From Diplolepis rosae (lineage: Eukaryota; Arthropoda; Insecta; Hymenoptera; Diplolepididae), in contig JAPYXD010000275.1 in assembly GCA_030998225.1 (NCBI GenBank), positions 1,674,001-1,738,000 on the forward strand: a DNA stretch of 64,000 nucleotides. The letters run 5' to 3'. Below the pieces are notes generated by a model. It searched no databases, was not told where the DNA came from, and was given only the letters and a program-made list of their open reading frames with translations. The position numbers and the translations under genes are program-made. Shown piece after piece: positions 62,795-64,000 of the stretch (position 1 is its first letter; the number at the start of each line of letters is the position of its first letter).

Positions 62795-64000
62795 GAAACT
62801 CACTTTGGAATTTAACGTTATGATGCTCACTCCCTAATCCGGTGGGCTGGTTCGCAAAGATTGAGGAAGTTCTCCAAATCTATTGCCTGGATGATGCTAA
62901 AATGCATCCAGGAAAGAGACGAGCCCTCCTCTTGATTACTCACGGCGTTAGAACTTCTTGAACATACCTAGAGGCAGGTGTTCCAGACGAAGTGATTTTC
63001 GTCGATTCTTGACTTCCCTCGTCACCTTGGTTGATTTCCGATTTGTCCCTATTAACCCCTACCTACCTGAATTTGGTAAAAGAAGGGCTAATGTGGCCAT
63101 TTTCAATTCTGTGTAATCACCAGATGGGGAGCCAATAAGAATAGTTAAAAAGAGTTTATTGGAAACATTGAGTTTTTATTGAATAATTAATGTTTTGGCA
63201 CATTATCTAGGTGGCATGGTGCGCGCTTCGCTCCAAGTTAAAAAGGGCCTTCCCTCATATTTTTCTGCCTATTAGTTCCCAAGAAAAATCTACACGAATA
63301 TTAACATAGGAAAGTAAATCCACCTGTCATCATTTCATGAACGGCCTTGACCCACCGTTAAGGAGCGAGACATAGACACAAATATTTTCATGAGTTTAAA
63401 TACCCTCACTGGTTACGTGATTTCGTATCAGTGCTTGCTTGAAGTAATTGAATGGAATTAGATAAAATTATTTCGCGAATTGAATAGTGTGGTTATCACG
63501 AGATAATTAAATAAAATGTATATTTGTAGAAATTGGATGATTTAGTGATATTTTTTTCTAATTGGGACTGGATCGTCTCAATATATTACCAAACTGTTCA
63601 ATGGAAAAATTAACCATTTTCATTCAGTATTACAGCACACACTGGGAGGAAATGCACTTTTTTCGTTCAAGAATATCCAGTCTTCAATTTCGGTCCGAAT
63701 CTCAATTTCGTTTCTAGCATTAAAGTGCATTGAATTTTGAAGAGCTTTCCGGTGAGAACTTTTGTCTCCTCTGTTTTGGTATTAATAATTTTTTTACTCA
63801 AAGTATGGGAAAACAGAAATTTTTTACGCTTTAATAACTGCTCAGGTAAAAACTGTATATTGTCTTGAATGAATATTTGGGGACTCAAAGAATACAAATA
63901 ACTTGTTTATTACTCTATTCAATTGTTATAAACAAATTTTATAAAAAAATTGGCAAATAGTCTTATTATCAACGGGAAGGAGTCCCGTCGCCAATTTCAC
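62795..64000. other. Non-coding right end of window
   Basis: Decayed gypsy-like sequence may continue to about 63,100 (broken frames with P-I-N-P-Y-L-P). After that only AT-rich DNA is seen. A 76-codon minus-strand frame at 63,667-63,897 has no recognisable feature. Confidence 0.4.

Overview
The window reads as AT-rich, repeat-dense insect nuclear DNA. It has introns with GT...AG splice sites, a TATA-type promoter, many relics of mariner, Tc1, Tigger, Ty3/gypsy, R1-clade non-LTR and Penelope-like elements, MITEs, and a 5.3-kb satellite. An insect, perhaps a parasitoid hymenopteran, fits best; the species is an inference I cannot prove. No bacterial-style genes, operons, CRISPR arrays or rRNA genes were seen.

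Only two host genes can be supported, both on the minus strand. Gene A spans 34,646 to 14,113. It has a TATA box, a signal-peptide exon, and exons at 26,437-26,738, 26,187-26,297, 18,874-18,997 and 14,113-14,301. Gene B spans 57,335 to 51,168, and its first exon was not found. Both encode chymotrypsin-fold (S1) serine-protease-like proteins in which the catalytic His and Ser positions are replaced, so they look like secreted pseudoproteases. Exon ends and codon phases agree at every junction except one in gene A, between 26,187 and 18,997, where at least one exon is missing from my model.

Layout: 1-12,300 is transposon debris, including an inverted-repeat-bounded composite (1,676-4,665), a pogo MITE (3,969-4,293), two oppositely oriented Tc1 elements (6,306-7,421 and 9,442-11,043) and an envelope-like relic. 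A Penelope-like element (PLE) with a GIY-YIG endonuclease tail and two inverted terminal repeats fills 12,375-14,035. From 14,113 to 34,646, gene A's introns hold nested MITEs, a mariner, a large nested palindrome, gypsy gag and pol pieces, and two further Tc1/mariner-type elements. From 34,775 to 40,060 there is a ~89-bp tandem satellite that starts about 65 bp upstream of gene A's TATA box; most monomers carry TGACTCA next to ATGCAAAT. From 40,290 to 51,160 there are more MITEs, LTR-like repeats and a 5'-truncated R1-clade retrotransposon with a 15-bp target duplication (46,672-48,780). Gene B follows, then a 2.6-kb palindrome (57,470-60,050), a mariner relic and a gypsy relic.

The most interesting points are the two catalytically dead S1-like genes with a shared intron phase at the signal-peptide boundary, the satellite with paired AP-1-like and octamer-like motifs at gene A's promoter, the hammerhead-like motifs in or near Penelope-type repeats, and several long foldback structures.
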